Of a stretch of DNA of 64,000 nucleotides, positions 7,636 to 19,324 are shown one piece after another; position 1 is the first letter of the stretch; every line of letters begins with the position of its first letter. The DNA is from Actinoplanes sandaracinus (GTDB taxonomy: Bacteria > Actinomycetota > Actinomycetes > Mycobacteriales > Micromonosporaceae): contig NZ_JASCTH010000014.1 in NCBI RefSeq assembly GCF_030009775.1, forward strand, positions 194,343 to 258,342, read 5' to 3'. A program made the translations under genes and the position numbers. The notes under the pieces are model-generated. The model was not told where the DNA came from and searched no databases. It saw nothing but the letters and a program-made list of their open reading frames with translations.

Positions 7636-10600
7636 AGAGCGGCGAGACCTTCACACCGTCGTTCCGGCTCATCGGCACGGCGATGCCGCACAGTCTTCGT
7701 ACGGCCTCGGCGGGATCGATCTGCCACACTGCGGTCTGCTCGTCGGTCCCCGAGCTCGCCAGCAGCCGGCCGTCCGGCGAGAAGGCCAGGCTGATCCCGC
7801 CCTGCGTGTGCCCGGTCAGTACGGCGGTCGCCGCACGCGTGCCGGTGTCCCACAGCTGGACGTCACCGTCCACGTGGGTGACGGCCATGGTCCGCCCGTC
7901 CGGCGAGATGACCACCCGCTGGATCGAGCCGGTCTGCAAAGGGATGGACCACAGCGACCGGGAGCCGTCCGCGGTCCGCACGTCGACGGTCTGATTGGTG
8001 CCGGTGATCGCCAGCGACCGGCCGTCCGGAGCCGGCGTCAGATCGAACGCCTGATAGTCCCCCAGATCGTGGGAGCCGGCCGGCGCCAGGTCCGGCAGAC
8101 GCCAGAGCAGTAACTCCGACCGGGGGCGGGTCCCCGGGGTCACTGTCGCCAGCAGGGTCGTGCCGTCCGGGGAGAAGGCCACCGCGTAGCTCGTCCGGTC
8201 CTTGCCGAGCTCGATCGTCTGGAGCGCCCGCCGTTGGCGCAGGTCGTAGACGAGCAGACGGCCCGGCGGCTCGATCCTGTCGAAGATGTCCGCCACGCCG
8301 CCACCGGTCGGCACCGCGAGCAGGGCGCCGTCCGGCGAGATCGCCACGTCCTTGGGGTCGCCGTCGAGCGGGATGGCCGACTCCAGGCGCCCGTCCGGGC
8401 CGTGCAGCTCGACCGCCCGGGCCCCCTTGTCCGGGGCGGACCGATCGGTCGCCACCACGAGCGTGCCGTCGGGCGCGTAGAGGAGGGCACGAGGAACGCC
8501 GTTCGCCGGGAACGAGGTGATCAGCCGCCGGGTCACCGCGTCCCACACGCGCACCCGGCCGTCCTCCCCGCCGGCGGCCAGCCGGCTCCCGTCCGGCGAG
8601 TACGCCAGGTCGAACACCTCGCCGCCGTTGGGCAGCCACTCCGTTCCGCGCCGGAACACCGTGGTGGGCTGATTGGCGCCGGTCACCACGAGCATCTGCC
8701 CGCTCGCCGACGCGGCCACGCCCAGGATCGTGCCGTTGCCGTTGTTGATCATGGTGGTGGTGTCGCTGTCCAACGCCCACAGCCCGAGCGTGGAGGCGCC
8801 GCCTTTCGCCGCCACGAAGCCGTCGGCGGTGACGGCCAGACCGCCCGCTCCTCCGATGTCGCCGAGCGAGTTCAGCTCACGGAGTCTCCGGCCCGAGGGC
8901 ACTTCCCACCGGGTGAGCAGGCCGCGCCGGTCGACGGCGATCAGGGTGCCGTCCGGGGCGAAGTCGACGCCGAGGGCCGCCGGGATGGTGGTCACCTCCC
9001 GGCCGTCGCCGAGCTGCCACACCTTGGCCGGTGTGTCCTTGTTGTCCTTGGCGATCGCGACATGACGGCCGTCCGGGCTGACCGCCAGGTCGAAGCCGAG
9101 GTAGTCGCCGGTGGGCATCGACCGGGTCAGCCGCCCGGTCGGCGCGTCCCAGAAGCCGAGCTGGAACGTCCCGTCGACCGTCATGTCCCGGCTGGCCACC
9201 AGGGTGGAGGCGCCGGGCAGCCAGGCCACCGCGCCGAACCCGTCGAGCGTGTGCAAGGCTCGGCCGGTCGCCGCCTCCCAGATCGTCACCCCGTTCTCGG
9301 CCAGTGCCCCGGAGGCGAGGAACCGCCCGTCCGGCGAGAACTCCACGGACTTGACCAGCGACGGCTCCGCCAGCCGCAACGGCTCGCCGGCCGGTTGCAG
9401 GGTGGCCGCGTTCCACAGCCGGACCGTCCCGTCGTCGTGCCCGATCGCGATCCGGGAGCCGTCCGGGCTGACCGCCGCGGAGAAGCCGCCCGGTTCGGTG
9501 CCCAGCCGCCCGACGACGTTGCCCATCTGCGCGGAGAGAAGGGCGCCGCGGGCCTCCACGGTGGGCGCCTCCGCCCAGGCGTCGAGTGCCAGCCGCACGG
9601 CCCTCACGTCGTCGCGGACCAGGGCGTTCACTGACTCGGCCGCGTACTGCCGGGACCGCGACTCGCGTTCGCTGGCCTGGACCACGAATTGCTGCCGCAC
9701 CGCGGCCAGGCCGCCGGCGACGGCCAGCAGCAGGGCCACCGCGAGCCCGGCGACCACGCGGCGCAGCCGGCGGGTGGCGCGCTCACGGGCCGCCTGTTCG
9801 CGTTCGGCGGCGGCGCCGCCGGCCGCCAGGTACTCGCCGACCACCGGGGGTACGCCGTCGCCGCCGGACGGGACGCGTTCGCGGGCGGTGAGCAGGCGGG
9901 AGCCGCGCGGCAGCAGGTCGGGGTCGCGGCCGGAGCGGTCCCAGTCACGGGCCGCCTCGGTGACCGACTGGCGCAGCAGCAGGTCCTCGCGGGCCTCGGC
10001 GACCCAGCCGGCCAGCCGGGGCCAACTGGTCAGCAGCGCCTCGTGACTGATCTCCACGGTGTCCGCGCCGACCGTGACCAGCCTCGCCCGGACCAGGCGG
10101 CGCAGCACCCGGGAGTCGCTGGCGGCCCGCTCGCCACGGCGGCGCACGGCCGTGCCGTCGCCGGTGACCGTGACCAGCGCCAGCAGGGCGTCCCGGAGCC
10201 GGTCGCGGTCGTCGGGCGGCAGGTCGAGGTAGATCTTCTCAGCGGTGTCGGCGATGGCGTGCCGGATGCCGCCGGTGTCCCGGTAGGCGGCCACCGTGAG
10301 CCGGATCCCCTCCCGGCGGTCCCAGGTGGCGCGCAGGGCATGCGCGAGAAGCGGCAGCGCGCCCGGCTCGTAGCCGTCCCGGCCGTCCGCGCCGAGGTCG
10401 TGCAGGAGCAGGTCGGGCAGGCCGGATTCGACGGTGAGGCCGGCGTGCTCGGCCGGTTCGACGACCGCCCGGCGGACCGCCCCGGCGTCGAGAGGACCGA
10501 GGACGACGTGACCGGCGGCGAGGACCTTCGCCAGCGGGGGCAGGGCGACGCAGTCCGGGTAGAAGTCGGAGCGGACGGCGATGACCACGAGCGCGGGGGC

Positions 10601-11812
10601 GGCGCTGGTCAGCGCGGTCACGTAGGCGAGACGCTCGGCCTGGTCGGGGCACTGGGTGAACAGTTCCTCGAACTGGTCGACCACGATGACCGGGCGGTGG
10701 CCGGCGGCGGCCGCCCGCGCGGCGAGCCGCCCGAGCCGGTGCGGCTCCTTCCGGACGGCCGGCAGCGGATCGTCGTGGGGCGTCCCGGCGTCCGGGGCGG
10801 CCAGGCTGTGCAGGCGGGTCACCAGGTCGGCGAGCGGCCGCGCCCCCGGGCTGGTCAGAACCCACGCCCAGGTGGCGGCGTCCTCGCCGAGCGCGCCACC
10901 GCCGAGCGCCGGCAACAGCCCGGCCCTCAGCAGCGACGACTTGCCCACGCCGGACACCCCGGTGACGATCAGCGGCGGCCCGCCGACCGCCTGCTCGGCC
11001 AGGCGGCTGAGCAGTTGCGCGATCTGCGTCTCGCGGCCGCGGAAACGCGGCGCGTCCTCCGGCTGGAAACTGACCAGGCCGGGGTACGGCGGAACGGCCC
11101 CACCGGGTACGTCGGGCGGCACCTCGTCCGCGGCCGGGAGCCGCTCCTGGGCGACGACGGCCAGGTGCCGGCGCACCTCCTCCAGCCGCCGGTTCAGTTC
11201 GAGGCTCTGCACCGCGAACTGCTGCCGTAGCCCGTCGACGCTCTGCCGGACGTCGGCGAGCATCCAGCCGAGCTCACCGACGCCCAGCCCCAGTTCCCGG
11301 AACGCGGCCTCCAGATGGTGGCGCAGCTCGTCGTCGGTGACGGCGGCCTCGGCGATCGCGGCGCCGACCGCGTCCACCCCGCGCAGCACCCGGGAGACCT
11401 CCTCGTGCAGGGCCCGGCTCTGCTCGTCGGCGGCGGCGAGCCGCGGCAGCAGGTCGGCCGCGATCGCGTCGCGCCACTGCTCCCCGGTCCGGCCGGCCGC
11501 ATCCGGGTCCTGGTCGCGCAGCCGTTTCGCGGTGTCGTTGAGGGTGTCGGCGAGGAAGTTGCTGCCCAGCCCACCGACCTGGTCGAGGGCGGCGGAGAAG
11601 GCTTCGGAGGCGCCCAGCCCGGCGCCGGCGACCGGGGCGACCACGGAGGCGGTCAGGAAGGCGAGGATGGCGTACGGGCTGGCCGAGCGGAGCCCGGACC
11701 GGGTACGCCGGCCGGTGGACCGAACCCACGCGCGCACACCGTCGCGGGCCCGTTCGGCAGCCCGATCCGAGGCGTCCTCCGGGGCCGGCTCCTGGGGTTC
11801 GAGCTCGGTCAA
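7628..11812 (-). CDS. nSTAND1 NTPase with C-terminal WD40 repeats
   Basis: 1394 aa from a TTG at 11812, chosen because GGAGGAGCG lies directly before it; an upstream GTG at 11968 would run into the divergent gene. An N-terminal hydrophobic stretch (AILAFLTASVVAPVAGAGLG) and a helical region precede the STAND NTPase. PYPGLVSFQPEDAPRFRGR is the typical nSTAND1 entry, Walker A is GVSGVGKSS with Lys291, and Walker B is VIVVDQFEELF with Asp379. A membrane helix near 680-705 (AGLAVALLLAVAGGLAAV) separates this from about 650 residues of WD40 blades (many FSPDGR, SPDGT and VRLWD motifs). STAND proteins are switch-like scaffolds in signalling or conflict systems. The partner is unknown and no effector domain was recognised. 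Confidence 0.85.
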   Translation of the reverse strand: MTELEPQEPAPEDASDRAAERARDGVRAWVRSTGRRTRSGLRSASPYAILAFLTASVVAPVAGAGLGASEAFSAALDQVGGLGSNFLADTLNDTAKRLRDQDPDAAGRTGEQWRDAIAADLLPRLAAADEQSRALHEEVSRVLRGVDAVGAAIAEAAVTDDELRHHLEAAFRELGLGVGELGWMLADVRQSVDGLRQQFAVQSLELNRRLEEVRRHLAVVAQERLPAADEVPPDVPGGAVPPYPGLVSFQPEDAPRFRGRETQIAQLLSRLAEQAVGGPPLIVTGVSGVGKSSLLRAGLLPALGGGALGEDAATWAWVLTSPGARPLADLVTRLHSLAAPDAGTPHDDPLPAVRKEPHRLGRLAARAAAAGHRPVIVVDQFEELFTQCPDQAERLAYVTALTSAAPALVVIAVRSDFYPDCVALPPLAKVLAAGHVVLGPLDAGAVRRAVVEPAEHAGLTVESGLPDLLLHDLGADGRDGYEPGALPLLAHALRATWDRREGIRLTVAAYRDTGGIRHAIADTAEKIYLDLPPDDRDRLRDALLALVTVTGDGTAVRRRGERAASDSRVLRRLVRARLVTVGADTVEISHEALLTSWPRLAGWVAEAREDLLLRQSVTEAARDWDRSGRDPDLLPRGSRLLTARERVPSGGDGVPPVVGEYLAAGGAAAEREQAARERATRRLRRVVAGLAVALLLAVAGGLAAVRQQFVVQASERESRSRQYAAESVNALVRDDVRAVRLALDAWAEAPTVEARGALLSAQMGNVVGRLGTEPGGFSAAVSPDGSRIAIGHDDGTVRLWNAATLQPAGEPLRLAEPSLVKSVEFSPDGRFLASGALAENGVTIWEAATGRALHTLDGFGAVAWLPGASTLVASRDMTVDGTFQLGFWDAPTGRLTRSMPTGDYLGFDLAVSPDGRHVAIAKDNKDTPAKVWQLGDGREVTTIPAALGVDFAPDGTLIAVDRRGLLTRWEVPSGRRLRELNSLGDIGGAGGLAVTADGFVAAKGGASTLGLWALDSDTTTMINNGNGTILGVAASASGQMLVVTGANQPTTVFRRGTEWLPNGGEVFDLAYSPDGSRLAAGGEDGRVRVWDAVTRRLITSFPANGVPRALLYAPDGTLVVATDRSAPDKGARAVELHGPDGRLESAIPLDGDPKDVAISPDGALLAVPTGGGVADIFDRIEPPGRLLVYDLRQRRALQTIELGKDRTSYAVAFSPDGTTLLATVTPGTRPRSELLLWRLPDLAPAGSHDLGDYQAFDLTPAPDGRSLAITGTNQTVDVRTADGSRSLWSIPLQTGSIQRVVISPDGRTMAVTHVDGDVQLWDTGTRAATAVLTGHTQGGISLAFSPDGRLLASSGTDEQTAVWQIDPAEAVRRLCGIAVPMSRNDGVKVSPLCS

Positions 11813-11986
11813 CGCTCCTCCATGGACATCGACGCGTTTCGCCGTCTCATGATGGCACCACCGATCCGCCGGAAGCTTGTCCCACTGGGACGCCGCTTCT
11901 GGCACGCTCCGCCGGAGTCGTCTATACGACCGTTTTGGACCAGTTGAGCGTTGGCGACAGGTGCGCACGGCCCGTACGGTGGGATC

Positions 11987-13498
11987 GTGGTCGATGCACT
12001 CAGTGACGTCACGGAGACCCAGCGTATAGAGTCTGCTCGGCGGCCTTTCGCAGGGTGGCCGGTCTGTCTGATCGGGATCGGCGTCACGCTACTGCTTCTG
12101 ATCACCGCGAACAGATACGACTACCACCGCGACGAGCTGTACTTCCGCCTTCTCGGCCAGCATCCACAGTGGGGATATATCGATCAGCCGCCGTTCACGC
12201 CGCTGCTGGTCCGGTTCGGGACCGAGATGTTCGGCGACACGCTGTGGGCGGCCCGGGTGCCGGCCGCGCTGCTGCTCGGGCTGACCGCGGTCCTGGCCGC
12301 CGCGATCGCCCGGGAGGCGGGCGGCGGCACGGTCGCCCAGTCGATCGCCGCGTCCGGTGTACTCGGGGTCTTCCCGCTGTCGTCGGCGCACGTCTCCTCG
12401 ACCGGGACCACCGACATGCTGATCTGGCTCGGCGTGCTCTTCCTCGTCATGCGCGCGCTGCTCTGGGAGCGGCCACGGGCCTGGCTGGGCGCCGGAGTGG
12501 TGGCCGGGCTCGGGCTCTACAACAAGCACCTGGTGGTGCTCCTGCTGCTGTGCCTGGCCGCGGGGCTGGCGCTGGCCGGGCCCCGGGCGGTGTTCCGCTC
12601 GCCGCACCTGTGGGTCGGGGTGATCCTGGCCGTGGCGGTCGGCTCACCGAACCTGATCTACCAGGTGGTGAACGGGTTCCCGCAGGCGGAGATGGCGGCG
12701 GCGATCGCGGAGAACAAGGGCGCCGAGTCCCGGGCCATGCTGTTGCCGCTGCAACTGGCGTTCCTGACGCTGCCGCCGGTGTGGATCGCCGGGATCGTCA
12801 CGCTGGTCCGCGATCCGCGGCTGCGGCGGGTGCGGGCGATCGCTGTGGCGTACCCGCTGATGCTGGTGCTGGTGCTGGTGACGGCCGGTCAGCCGTACTA
12901 TCCGGTGGGTCTGCTCTTCGGGTTGTTCGCGATCGGCGCGGTGCCGGTCGAGCGGTGGCTGACCGGGCGGCGCGGGCGCCGGGCGCTGGTCGCGGCCGGG
13001 GCGGTGGTCATGTCCCTGGCCGGGATCGTGATGTCACTGCCGGTGATCGGCGAGAGGGCCGTCGCCGGGACGCCGCCGGCGGAGGCCAACCAGACGATCG
13101 CCGACCAGATCGGCTGGCGCGAGTACGTGTGGCAGATCGGCACGGTGTACGCCGGGCTGTCCGCGACTGATCAGAGCCGGACGGTGCTGTTCACCGGCAA
13201 CTACGGCGAGGCCGGCGCCCTGGACCGGTACGGGCCCCCGCTGCGGTTGCCGAAGGCCTACAGCGGACACAACGAGTTGCACCGGTTCGGGCCGCCACCG
13301 GACTCGAAGAAGGTCGTGGTCGCCGTCCTGCAGACGTCGCCGGAGCGGGCCTCGGAGCTGATCGGGGCGTGTGTGGCGCGGGCGACGCTGCGCAACTCGG
13401 CCGGGGTGGAGAACGAGGAGGTCGGCACTCGTGTCTACGTGTGCCGGCCAGCCGAGCCGTGGTCGGTGATCTGGCCACGGCTGCAGCACTACGACTGA
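11987..13498 (+). CDS. Glycosyltransferase family 39 (ArnT/PMT-like) membrane protein
   Basis: 503 aa. After one N-terminal helix comes the GT39 signature YDYHRDELYFRLLGQHPQWG, whose Asp and Glu in the first extracytoplasmic loop are the catalytic region in this family. About ten further membrane segments follow (ARVPAALLLGLTAVLAAAI and others), then a soluble C-terminal domain. Family members move a sugar from a polyprenyl-phosphate donor to protein, lipid or wall glycan outside the membrane. GTG 11987 is the chosen start. The gene is divergent from the nSTAND gene and overlaps the convergent phosphopantetheinyl transferase gene by 10 bp at its 3' end. Confidence 0.85.
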   Translation: MVDALSDVTETQRIESARRPFAGWPVCLIGIGVTLLLLITANRYDYHRDELYFRLLGQHPQWGYIDQPPFTPLLVRFGTEMFGDTLWAARVPAALLLGLTAVLAAAIAREAGGGTVAQSIAASGVLGVFPLSSAHVSSTGTTDMLIWLGVLFLVMRALLWERPRAWLGAGVVAGLGLYNKHLVVLLLLCLAAGLALAGPRAVFRSPHLWVGVILAVAVGSPNLIYQVVNGFPQAEMAAAIAENKGAESRAMLLPLQLAFLTLPPVWIAGIVTLVRDPRLRRVRAIAVAYPLMLVLVLVTAGQPYYPVGLLFGLFAIGAVPVERWLTGRRGRRALVAAGAVVMSLAGIVMSLPVIGERAVAGTPPAEANQTIADQIGWREYVWQIGTVYAGLSATDQSRTVLFTGNYGEAGALDRYGPPLRLPKAYSGHNELHRFGPPPDSKKVVVAVLQTSPERASELIGACVARATLRNSAGVENEEVGTRVYVCRPAEPWSVIWPRLQHYD

Positions 13499-14169
13499 CC
13501 GGCCGGCCCGGTCCACGGGCCGGCGCCGGGGTGACGGTCGATGCACACGGCCGTCACCACCAGACCGTTCCCGATCAGGTACCGCCCGTGCAGCGTCTCC
13601 CACGGGCTCTCCACCAGGATCCGCGCGGCGAACGTCCGCCGGACCGGGTCGATCCGCAGGGCGGCGTCCTCGAAGCCGAGCCAGCGCTGGGTCAACGGGA
13701 ACCACGCCTTGTAAACCGATTCCTTGGCGCTGAAGAGCAACCGGTCCCAGTGGACGGACGGGTCCTCCGCCGACAGCGCGGCCAGGTGGTCGACCTCGCC
13801 GTCGGCGGTCACCACACCGAGCACCCGGGGCGGCAGCGGGGCGTGCGGTTCCGCGTCGACGCCGATGCCCGCCATGTCCTCGATCCGCGCGACGGCCGCG
13901 CCACGGAAGCCGGCGCAGTGGGTGAGGCTGCCGGCCACGCCGGCCGGCCAGATCGGCTCACGGCGCGGGCCGCGCCGGATCGGCGCCGGATCGAACCCCA
14001 GGGCGACCAGGGCCTCGCGGGCGCATCGGCGCGCGGTGACGAACTCGCGGCGGCGACTCGCGACCGCGGTCGCGATCAGGTCCTCCTCGCCGGGGAAGCA
14101 GGGCTCCTCCTCCTCGTCGGCGAACGCCTCAGCGGTGATCACGGATGACGGCAGCAGCGAGCCCAACAC
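13489..14169 (-). CDS. 4'-phosphopantetheinyl transferase (Sfp/EntD superfamily)
   Basis: 226 aa from GTG 14169. The enzyme moves the phosphopantetheine arm of CoA to carrier proteins of fatty acid, polyketide or peptide synthases. Motifs are intact: GIGVDAEP with the Mg-binding Asp, and FSAKESVYKAWFPLT with the catalytic Glu and Lys. The N-terminus (LLPSSVITAEAFADEEEEP) has the EntD-like opening. No synthase gene is nearby, so it probably serves several clusters elsewhere. The start lacks a strong ribosome site; GTG 14142 is a less likely alternative. Confidence 0.88.
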   Translation of the reverse strand: MLGSLLPSSVITAEAFADEEEEPCFPGEEDLIATAVASRRREFVTARRCAREALVALGFDPAPIRRGPRREPIWPAGVAGSLTHCAGFRGAAVARIEDMAGIGVDAEPHAPLPPRVLGVVTADGEVDHLAALSAEDPSVHWDRLLFSAKESVYKAWFPLTQRWLGFEDAALRIDPVRRTFAARILVESPWETLHGRYLIGNGLVVTAVCIDRHPGAGPWTGPAGQS

Positions 14170-14356
14170 CGAAGGAGTGTCCCACCCCGGCCGTGCGGCC
14201 CCAGAGAGGGTGGGGCACTGCGACGGCCGGGTGAACCCCTGCGGCCTTTGTTTCCACTGGGGACGACTGTGGTGCGGCAACCGGACATCGCGGTCGTTAG
14301 CTCCCCGGAAGTAGGAAGGGCGGTCACCGGAAACCTCAGCCGGGCACAATGGCGGC

Positions 14357-16795
<2,439 letters not shown>

Positions 16796-16806
16796 CCCCA
16801 CCCGGC

Positions 16807-16841
16807 TCGCCGGCGGCGCGTGCCGGACGCGCCGCCGGCGA
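16807..16841 (+). terminator. Stem-loop terminator after glgP
   Basis: A perfect 14-bp inverted repeat (TCGCCGGCGGCGCG) with a 7-nt loop, 11 bp past the stop codon. Confidence 0.7.
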
Positions 16842-16880
16842 TCGGGCGGGCCGCTCTCCGCGGCGCGGTACCGTGCGGCG

Positions 16881-17612
16881 GTGTTCATCAAGGCGATCCG
16901 GCTCGACGGCGTCCCCCACGACGGCTACCCGTTCAGCCTCCCCGCCGTCCGCGCCCTGGCCGGTGGCGGCGACCTGCGTCTCCCCACCCCGGTGACCCTG
17001 CTGGCCGGTGACAACGGCAGCGGCAAGTCCACCCTGATCGAGGCGATCGCGGTCGCGGCGGGCTTCAATCCCGAGGGCGGCAGCACGTCGTTCAACTTCG
17101 CCACCCGCGCCAGCGAGTCCTCCCTCGGCGGCCACCTCACTCTGGTCCGGCCGCCCGGGCGCCGGCCACGCACCGGCTTCTTCCTGCGCGCCGAGTCCTA
17201 CTACAACGTCGCCACCGAGATCGAACGTCTCGGCGACTCGCTGCTCGCCTCCTACGGCGGCGTGTCCCCGCACCAGCGCTCACACGGCGAGTCGTTCCTG
17301 GACCTGGCCACCCACCGCTTCGGCCCGGGCGGGCTCTACCTGCTCGACGAGCCGGAGGCCGCCCTGTCCGTGCACGGCTGCCTGGCCCTGCTGCTGCGCA
17401 TCGCCGACCTGGTGGCCGCCGGCAGCCAGTTCATCATCGCCACCCACTCGCCGGTCCTGCTGGCCTCCCCCGGCGCCACGATTCTGGAGATCACCCCGGA
17501 CGGCCCGATCCAGCGGGTCGACTTCGACCAGGCGCAGCCGGTGGCCCTGACCCGGGCCTTCCTCGCCGACCCGGCCCGTTTCCTGGACCGTCTGCTCGCC
17601 GACGAGCACTGA
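16881..17612 (+). CDS. Small AAA-type ATPase (predicted ATPase, ABC/SMC-like fold)
   Basis: 243 aa from a GTG. Walker A is LLAGDNGSGKSTLIEAIAVAAG (residues about 33-54). An ABC-signature-like SHGESFLDL comes near 135. Walker B is LYLLDEPEAALS, and the switch His lies in QFIIATHSPVLL. The layout matches the small predicted-ATPase family related to ABC and RecF-type proteins, whose cellular role is mostly unknown. No membrane segment or partner gene is present. It is monocistronic and convergent with the 2-hydroxyacid dehydrogenase gene. Confidence 0.8.
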   Translation: MFIKAIRLDGVPHDGYPFSLPAVRALAGGGDLRLPTPVTLLAGDNGSGKSTLIEAIAVAAGFNPEGGSTSFNFATRASESSLGGHLTLVRPPGRRPRTGFFLRAESYYNVATEIERLGDSLLASYGGVSPHQRSHGESFLDLATHRFGPGGLYLLDEPEAALSVHGCLALLLRIADLVAAGSQFIIATHSPVLLASPGATILEITPDGPIQRVDFDQAQPVALTRAFLADPARFLDRLLADEH

Positions 17613-17648
17613 CCGGCCGGGGGCCGCCGTCCGAAGCGGCCCGGCCGG
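17613..17648. terminator. Imperfect GC-rich hairpin between convergent genes
   Basis: CCGGCCGGGGGCCGC pairs with GCGGCCCGGCCGG across an 8-nt loop, with two extra G in the left arm. It could end transcription from both sides. Confidence 0.5.
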
Positions 17649-17661
17649 GGCGGGCTGAGTC

Positions 17662-18612
17662 CTACAGGAGGCGGATCGGCGCGCCGGCCAGGTAGGCCTC
17701 GACGGCTTCGACCGCCTGGCGGAAGTACAGCTCGTAGTTGGCGCGGGACACGTACCCGAGATGGGGTGTGGCGAGCAGTCGCGGCGCCGTACGCCATGGG
17801 TCGTCGAGGGGCAGCGGCTCGGTGTCGAAGACGTCGATGGCCGCGCCCGCGATCGAGCCGGCGCGCAGCGCCGCGAGGAGGGCCGCCGGTTCGACGAGCG
17901 CCGCGCGAGCGGTGTTGACCAGGTAGGCGCACGGTTTCATGAGGGCCAGCCGCCGCCCGTCGACGAGGCCCCGGCTGCTTTCCGTCAGCGGCACGTGAAC
18001 GGTGACGAAGTCGCTGGTGGCTAGCAGTTCGTCGAGCGACGGCGCGAGAGCGGCCCCGAACTCGGCGGCGCGCTGCGCGGTGAGGTTGCGGCTCCACGCC
18101 CGCACGTCCATGCCGAAGGCGCCGCCGATCCGGGCGACTGGCCCGCCGATCCGCCCGAGACCGATCACTCCGAGGGTACGGCCGTGCAGGTCGGCCCCGA
18201 GTGTGCTCTGCCACGGCCCGCCCGCCCGGAACGCCGTGTTCTCGGTGACCAGGTCACGGGCCAGACCGAGCAGGAGTGCCCAGGTCAGCTCGACGGTCGG
18301 GGTACCGACGGCGTCAGTGCCGCAGACGGTGATCCCGAGCCGCCGGGCCGCGTCCAAGTCGATCACCGTGTTCCGCCGGCCGGTCGCGATCAGCAGACGC
18401 AGTTTCGGCAGCCGGGCCAGCAGCGACTCCGGGAACGGCACCCGTTCCCGGACGGTGATCACGATGTCGAAGCCGGCGAGCGCCTCGGCCAGGGCGTCCT
18501 CACCGCTCAGGTGGGAGGTGAACGGAACCACCTCGACCCGCCCGGCCAGCGGCGACCAGTCGGCGATGGTGGTGGCGACACCCTGCAGGTCGTCGAGCAC
18601 GGCACAGCGCAT
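17662..18612 (-). CDS. D-isomer-specific 2-hydroxyacid dehydrogenase
   Basis: 316 aa. ATG 18612 was chosen for its AAAGG ribosome site 7 bases upstream. The NAD-binding motif is GVIGLGRIGGPVARIG near residue 145. The catalytic set is present: Arg in VNTARAALVE, Glu in DVFDTEPLPLDDP, His in LATPHLGY. The enzyme interconverts a D-2-hydroxyacid and its 2-oxoacid with NAD(P)H; the substrate cannot be told. It is divergent from the sigma factor gene with about 210 bp between the starts. Confidence 0.88.
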   Translation of the reverse strand: MRCAVLDDLQGVATTIADWSPLAGRVEVVPFTSHLSGEDALAEALAGFDIVITVRERVPFPESLLARLPKLRLLIATGRRNTVIDLDAARRLGITVCGTDAVGTPTVELTWALLLGLARDLVTENTAFRAGGPWQSTLGADLHGRTLGVIGLGRIGGPVARIGGAFGMDVRAWSRNLTAQRAAEFGAALAPSLDELLATSDFVTVHVPLTESSRGLVDGRRLALMKPCAYLVNTARAALVEPAALLAALRAGSIAGAAIDVFDTEPLPLDDPWRTAPRLLATPHLGYVSRANYELYFRQAVEAVEAYLAGAPIRLL

Positions 18613-18823
18613 GGGAGAGCCTTTCAACGCGGGCAGGAGAGCTGGGCCGGTGGCGATCGAGATGAGCAGCCAGCCGGTCTCCACCGGGAGAACCTACTCC
18701 GCCGACGATTCGGGTGATATTCGCGTCTCACCGGCCGAGCAGTCCTTGCCGCGGGCCGGTCATGATCTCTACCGTCGTCCGGTCCGGGGGATGAGATCCG
18801 GTCGGCGAGTGAGAGGGGGGTGC

Positions 18824-19324
18824 ATGCGCGACGACGCGTTCCGTGCGTATTTCGAGCGGCATCATGCCTCTCTGTCGCGTCTGGCATACCTGATGACCGG
18901 CGAATCCGATGTCGCCGACGATCTGGCCGCCGACGCGCTGACCGAGGTGTGGCGGCACTGGGACCGGGTGACCGCGGCCGGCGACCCGGCCGCCTACGGC
19001 CACGGCATCGTGATGAACCTGGCCCGCAACTGGGTGCGCCGCCGCGGCCGGGAGCGGCTGCTGTCGTTCGGGTCGCTGCGCCGCTCGCGCGACACCGACG
19101 TGCCGGCGGTCCTCGACGTGCGCGGCGCCCTGAGCCGCCTGCCGGAGCGCCGCCGCGCCTGCGTGGTGCTGCGTTACGCCTTCGACCTGCCGGAACGCGA
19201 GGTGGCCACGATGCTCGGCATCTCCGTCGGTGCGGTGAAGAGCGCGACGTCACGCGGCGCGAAGCAGCTCGCCGAACTGTTGGGCGACCATGTCCGCATC
19301 GACGGCTGGGAGGCGGCACGATGA
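18824..19324 (+). CDS. ECF RNA polymerase sigma factor (SigE family)
   Basis: 166 aa. Region 2 (FRAYFERHHASLSRLAYLMTG, then ALTEVWRHWDRV) and region 4 (LPERRRACVVLRYAFDLPEREVATMLGISVGAVKSATSRGAKQL) are both complete. The ATG at 18824 follows a GAGAGGGGGG ribosome site. The stop overlaps the next start (ATGA), so the membrane partner is translationally coupled. SigE-family actinobacterial sigma factors commonly sit beside such a membrane gene. Confidence 0.92.
   Translation: MRDDAFRAYFERHHASLSRLAYLMTGESDVADDLAADALTEVWRHWDRVTAAGDPAAYGHGIVMNLARNWVRRRGRERLLSFGSLRRSRDTDVPAVLDVRGALSRLPERRRACVVLRYAFDLPEREVATMLGISVGAVKSATSRGAKQLAELLGDHVRIDGWEAAR

Noticed and set aside
11813-11968. GTG 11968 as the start of the nSTAND1 protein
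   Set aside because: It lacks a ribosome site, lies in the divergent promoter region and adds an Arg-rich stretch unlike the family. TTG 11812 follows GGAGGAG.
18613-18684. An upstream start extending the 2-hydroxyacid dehydrogenase
   Set aside because: The extra 24 residues are hydrophobic and unrelated to the family, whereas ATG 18612 has a ribosome site and the usual N-terminus.
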